Positions 14,866 to 16,253 of a stretch of DNA of 16,253 nucleotides are shown here, piece after piece. The notes below the pieces were generated by a model that was given only the letters and a program-made list of their open reading frames with translations, had not been told where the DNA came from and did not search any database. Location of the stretch: the NCBI GenBank assembly GCA_937880805.1, contig CALGRR010000012.1, positions 1-16,253 of the forward strand, written 5' to 3'. Position numbers and translations under genes: made by a program. Every line of letters starts with the position of its first letter. The first letter of the stretch is position 1. The stretch is from an uncultured Clostridia bacterium (GTDB lineage Bacteria; Bacillota; Clostridia; Oscillospirales; Acutalibacteraceae).

Positions 14866-14872
14866 GGACATT
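14837..14872 (-). repeat. Two pairs of short direct repeats over the late promoter
   Basis: AATGTCC occurs twice (14872..14866 and 14862..14856), spaced exactly 10 bases apart, about one helical turn, flanking and overlapping the -35 box. CGCTATAA occurs twice (14856..14849 and 14844..14837), spaced 12 bases apart, the second copy containing most of the -10 box. Phased repeats at a -35 are typical of activator or alternative sigma binding sites. Confidence 0.65.
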
Positions 14873-14873
14873 T

Positions 14874-15305
14874 TTAAAAAAACTTTTTAGGCATAGATTT
14901 ATAAGCCTTGTCAAATGCTTCTAAGGCTTCTTTGTGCTTTCTCTGAATTGTTTTCTCACAGCAATTCATTTCTTCTGCAATGGCGTTCAGAGATTTGTCG
15001 TTTATGTATTTCTTTTTGAGGATGAGCCTATAATCCCATCTGTCAATCTTATTGATAATGCGTTCAATGTTACTCAGGCAATCTGCAAGGTCAGCATTGC
15101 TTTTCAGGATCTTCTTTTCAAGCCTCTCTATTTTCTCATATGCCCGGATGTATGCCGCTTCATTATCGCTCGAACTCCCAATATTCCCGATGGTTGATGA
15201 AGGCAAACTGTCTTTTCTCTCATTCAACTTTTTAAGTTCTGTCATATTTTCCTCAATGAGTTCAGAAATATTGTGAGCACGTTCGAGCATCTTTGTTGAG
15301 TTCAT
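14874..15305 (-). CDS. Sigma-70 region-4-like late transcription regulator (RinA/ArpU type)
   Basis: The protein has 143 residues. The frame opens 12 codons earlier, but AAAGGAG ten bases before the ATG at 15305 decides the start (MNSTKMLERA), and the earlier ATG has no ribosome site. The N-terminal 90 residues are coiled-coil-like helix with a Ser/Asn-rich break (35-48). Residues 92-130 form a sigma region 4 helix-turn-helix: DYRLILKKKYINDKSLNAIA, then NCCEKTIQRKHKEALEAFD. Proteins of this kind sit at the end of the early region in Bacillota phages and activate late genes. Its stop lies one base from the promoter-proximal repeats, which fits local action on the late promoter. Family choice (DUF1492-like or ArpU/RinA) is by pattern. 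Confidence 0.82.
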   Translation of the reverse strand: MNSTKMLERAHNISELIEENMTELKKLNERKDSLPSSTIGNIGSSSDNEAAYIRAYEKIERLEKKILKSNADLADCLSNIERIINKIDRWDYRLILKKKYINDKSLNAIAEEMNCCEKTIQRKHKEALEAFDKAYKSMPKKFF

Positions 15306-15347
15306 ATGCAGTATTCTCCTTTCGTTCAAAAACTTACGCATTTACAA

Positions 15348-15380
15348 GGCTTACTCAAGCCGACCTCTCGGTTAGCTTGA
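15348..15380 (-). other. Overlapping alternative hairpins in the 66-base spacer
   Basis: Between the replication-associated gene and the regulator gene the transcribed strand can form TCAAG...CTTGA enclosing CCGA-GAGG-TCGG (15380..15355), which includes the upstream stop codon, or instead GGCTT-GAGT-AAGCC (15361..15348). They share bases, so only one can form at a time. Neither is followed by a U-run, so they are not convincing terminators. They may modulate or separate expression of the regulator. Confidence 0.3.
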
Positions 15381-16118
15381 AATTTTGCAATTCTTCCCGT
15401 TCTTACGGGTATCTTTAATGTATTTAAAATATAAATAACCAAACTCGGTTGCACTGCTTTCAACTAATATATATCCTTTGGGTGCTCTCGGAGGCTTGTC
15501 CTCACTGTATCGCCTTAAACACTCAACCGGAGCTTCTCTTTCAGGTTTCTTTGCGTTTCTGCTTTTCTTGTAATAATGACCGCCCTGCTCTACAGTCCAA
15601 TGGTCAAATAAGTAATTTGCAAGGCCTGTATAATCCTGACCGTAATATTTACCTTCATAATAATTCTTGCTGCGAAGATTATTGATTCTTTTTATATCTC
15701 CGTAATACCATTGATTCTCAATTACTTCTTGCGGAATACCCTCACTTACCATATGAAGGTGAATTCGTTCCGTACTCTTTCCCCTTCCCATATACAAAAA
15801 AATAACGCTATCGGGATAATAATATTTTAATCTTTTATAATAGTTATCTCTTATCTTCCGTGCTTCTTTGAGTGTGTGAACCTCGTGTTCATCATCAAAG
15901 GTTAATGTCGAATACAAAGAGGTCGGAGAAAAGTTTTCATTGAATAATTGAGCGTGCTTTCTTCTTGCCATTCTCCAACGGTGTTTAAATCTCTCTTCCT
16001 CTGTTTTGAATCGAGGTCTTGAAGGCTCGGCAGTTTTGATGTTGAGTATTTTATTGGATACAAAATAAACCCTCTGTTCACACACAACACCGCTGAAGGT
16101 TCTGTCCTTTACAAACAT
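15372..16118 (-). CDS. HUH-type rolling-circle replication-associated protein
   Basis: The protein has 248 residues. AAAGGA lies nine bases before the ATG. The N-terminal part contains a basic helix (EERFKHRWRMARRKHAQLF). Motif 1 is LYSTLTFDD (68-76). The HUH metal-binding motif is ERIHLHMV (H120, H122). The motif-3-like segment is GLANYLFDHW with the candidate nucleophile Y169; where Rep proteins usually have Tyr-x-x-Lys this has Asp. The C-terminal block PKGYILVESS then EFGYLYFKYIKD is shared by phage and plasmid proteins annotated as rolling-circle replication-associated. The role is nicking DNA to start replication, or a derived DNA-processing function. It precedes the late regulator, at the end of the early or replication region. 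Confidence 0.78.
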   Translation of the reverse strand: MFVKDRTFSGVVCEQRVYFVSNKILNIKTAEPSRPRFKTEEERFKHRWRMARRKHAQLFNENFSPTSLYSTLTFDDEHEVHTLKEARKIRDNYYKRLKYYYPDSVIFLYMGRGKSTERIHLHMVSEGIPQEVIENQWYYGDIKRINNLRSKNYYEGKYYGQDYTGLANYLFDHWTVEQGGHYYKKSRNAKKPEREAPVECLRRYSEDKPPRAPKGYILVESSATEFGYLYFKYIKDTRKNGKNCKISS

Positions 16119-16158
16119 TTTTCACAATCCTTTCTGTCGAGCCTAAATATAATATGTT

Positions 16159-16253
16159 TTATATTAATGTTTTCTCGGGTTCTTCGGCATTGTCGCCGTT
16201 TTCTTTTTTATAGTTCTCAAGCCGAAGCTTTGAAAATTTGAGCAAATCTTCCG
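16159..16253 (-). CDS. C-terminal fragment of an unidentified early gene
   Basis: One frame is open from the window edge for 30 codons to TAA (16161..16159), ending with a charged helix and acidic tail (KLRLENYKKENGDNAEEPE). The composition looks like a real protein C-terminus. The other two frames give either an early stop or an unlikely basic peptide. The family cannot be judged from 30 residues. A 40-base AT-rich spacer separates it from the replication-associated gene. Confidence 0.5.
   Translation of the reverse strand, partial: EDLLKFSKLRLENYKKENGDNAEEPEKTLI

Noticed and set aside
15306..15341. Longer regulator start at 15341
   Set aside because: No ribosome site precedes it, whereas AAAGGAG precedes the ATG at 15305 at normal spacing.
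1..16253. CRISPR array, tRNA, insertion sequence, toxin-antitoxin or anti-phage defence genes
   Set aside because: No repeat-spacer pattern, tRNA-like cloverleaf, transposase motif or defence-type gene was noticed by eye on either strand; coding capacity is almost fully used by phage structural genes.

Overview
The window is the packaging, head and tail module of a temperate siphovirus-type phage (a prophage or phage contig). Every supported gene lies on the minus strand, so transcription runs from high to low coordinates. Strong GGAGG-type ribosome sites, AT-leaning codon use, occasional TTG and GTG starts, and the families present (HK97-type head, P27-type small terminase, RinA/ArpU-like late regulator) point to a Bacillota host, probably a gut member of the Clostridia. 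The host call is inference. I see no integrase, lysis cassette, tRNA, CRISPR array or insertion sequence.

Early-to-late junction (16253 to about 14750). The end of an unidentified gene is followed by a HUH-type rolling-circle replication-associated protein (15372-16118) and a small sigma-region-4-like regulator (14874-15305). Directly after the regulator's stop codon lie paired AATGTCC repeats, a consensus-like promoter (TTGAAT-N18-TATAAT) and, about 45 bases after the expected start of transcription, a strong intrinsic terminator. All face the late genes. This is the layout of lambda Q, pR' and tR', and suggests that late transcription is switched on by reading through a terminator, by activating the promoter, or both.

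Packaging and head (14749 to 7624). The order is HNH endonuclease, small terminase, large terminase, portal, prohead protease, major capsid protein with an N-terminal coiled-coil delta domain, head-tail connector, head-tail adaptor, HK97 gp10-like protein and a tail-terminator-like protein. Stops and starts overlap or nearly touch, as expected for one translationally coupled operon. HNH next to the terminases, with GC-rich DNA between, suggests a cos-type packaging strategy.

Tail (7621 to 1). The order is tail tube protein, tail assembly chaperone, tape measure, a small tail protein, a second tube-like protein, a hub-like protein, an Ig-domain (BIG2) protein, a baseplate-like protein with a short coiled coil, and the start of one more gene. 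Two points stand out. The chaperone has a textbook -1 slippery heptamer (A AAA AAC) in the right phase, and the -1 frame stays open until a TGA that shares a base with the tape-measure start, giving a gpG/gpGT pair. The gene two places after the tape measure is a sequence-recognisable paralogue of the tail tube protein, placed where a distal tail protein is normally found.

Several starts were moved inward from the longest open frame because a clear ribosome site decides them: 639, 2050, 8426, 11042, 12240 and 15305. The window is mostly a conventional phage structural module. The most useful second looks are the late-control region, the frameshift and the duplicated tube protein.
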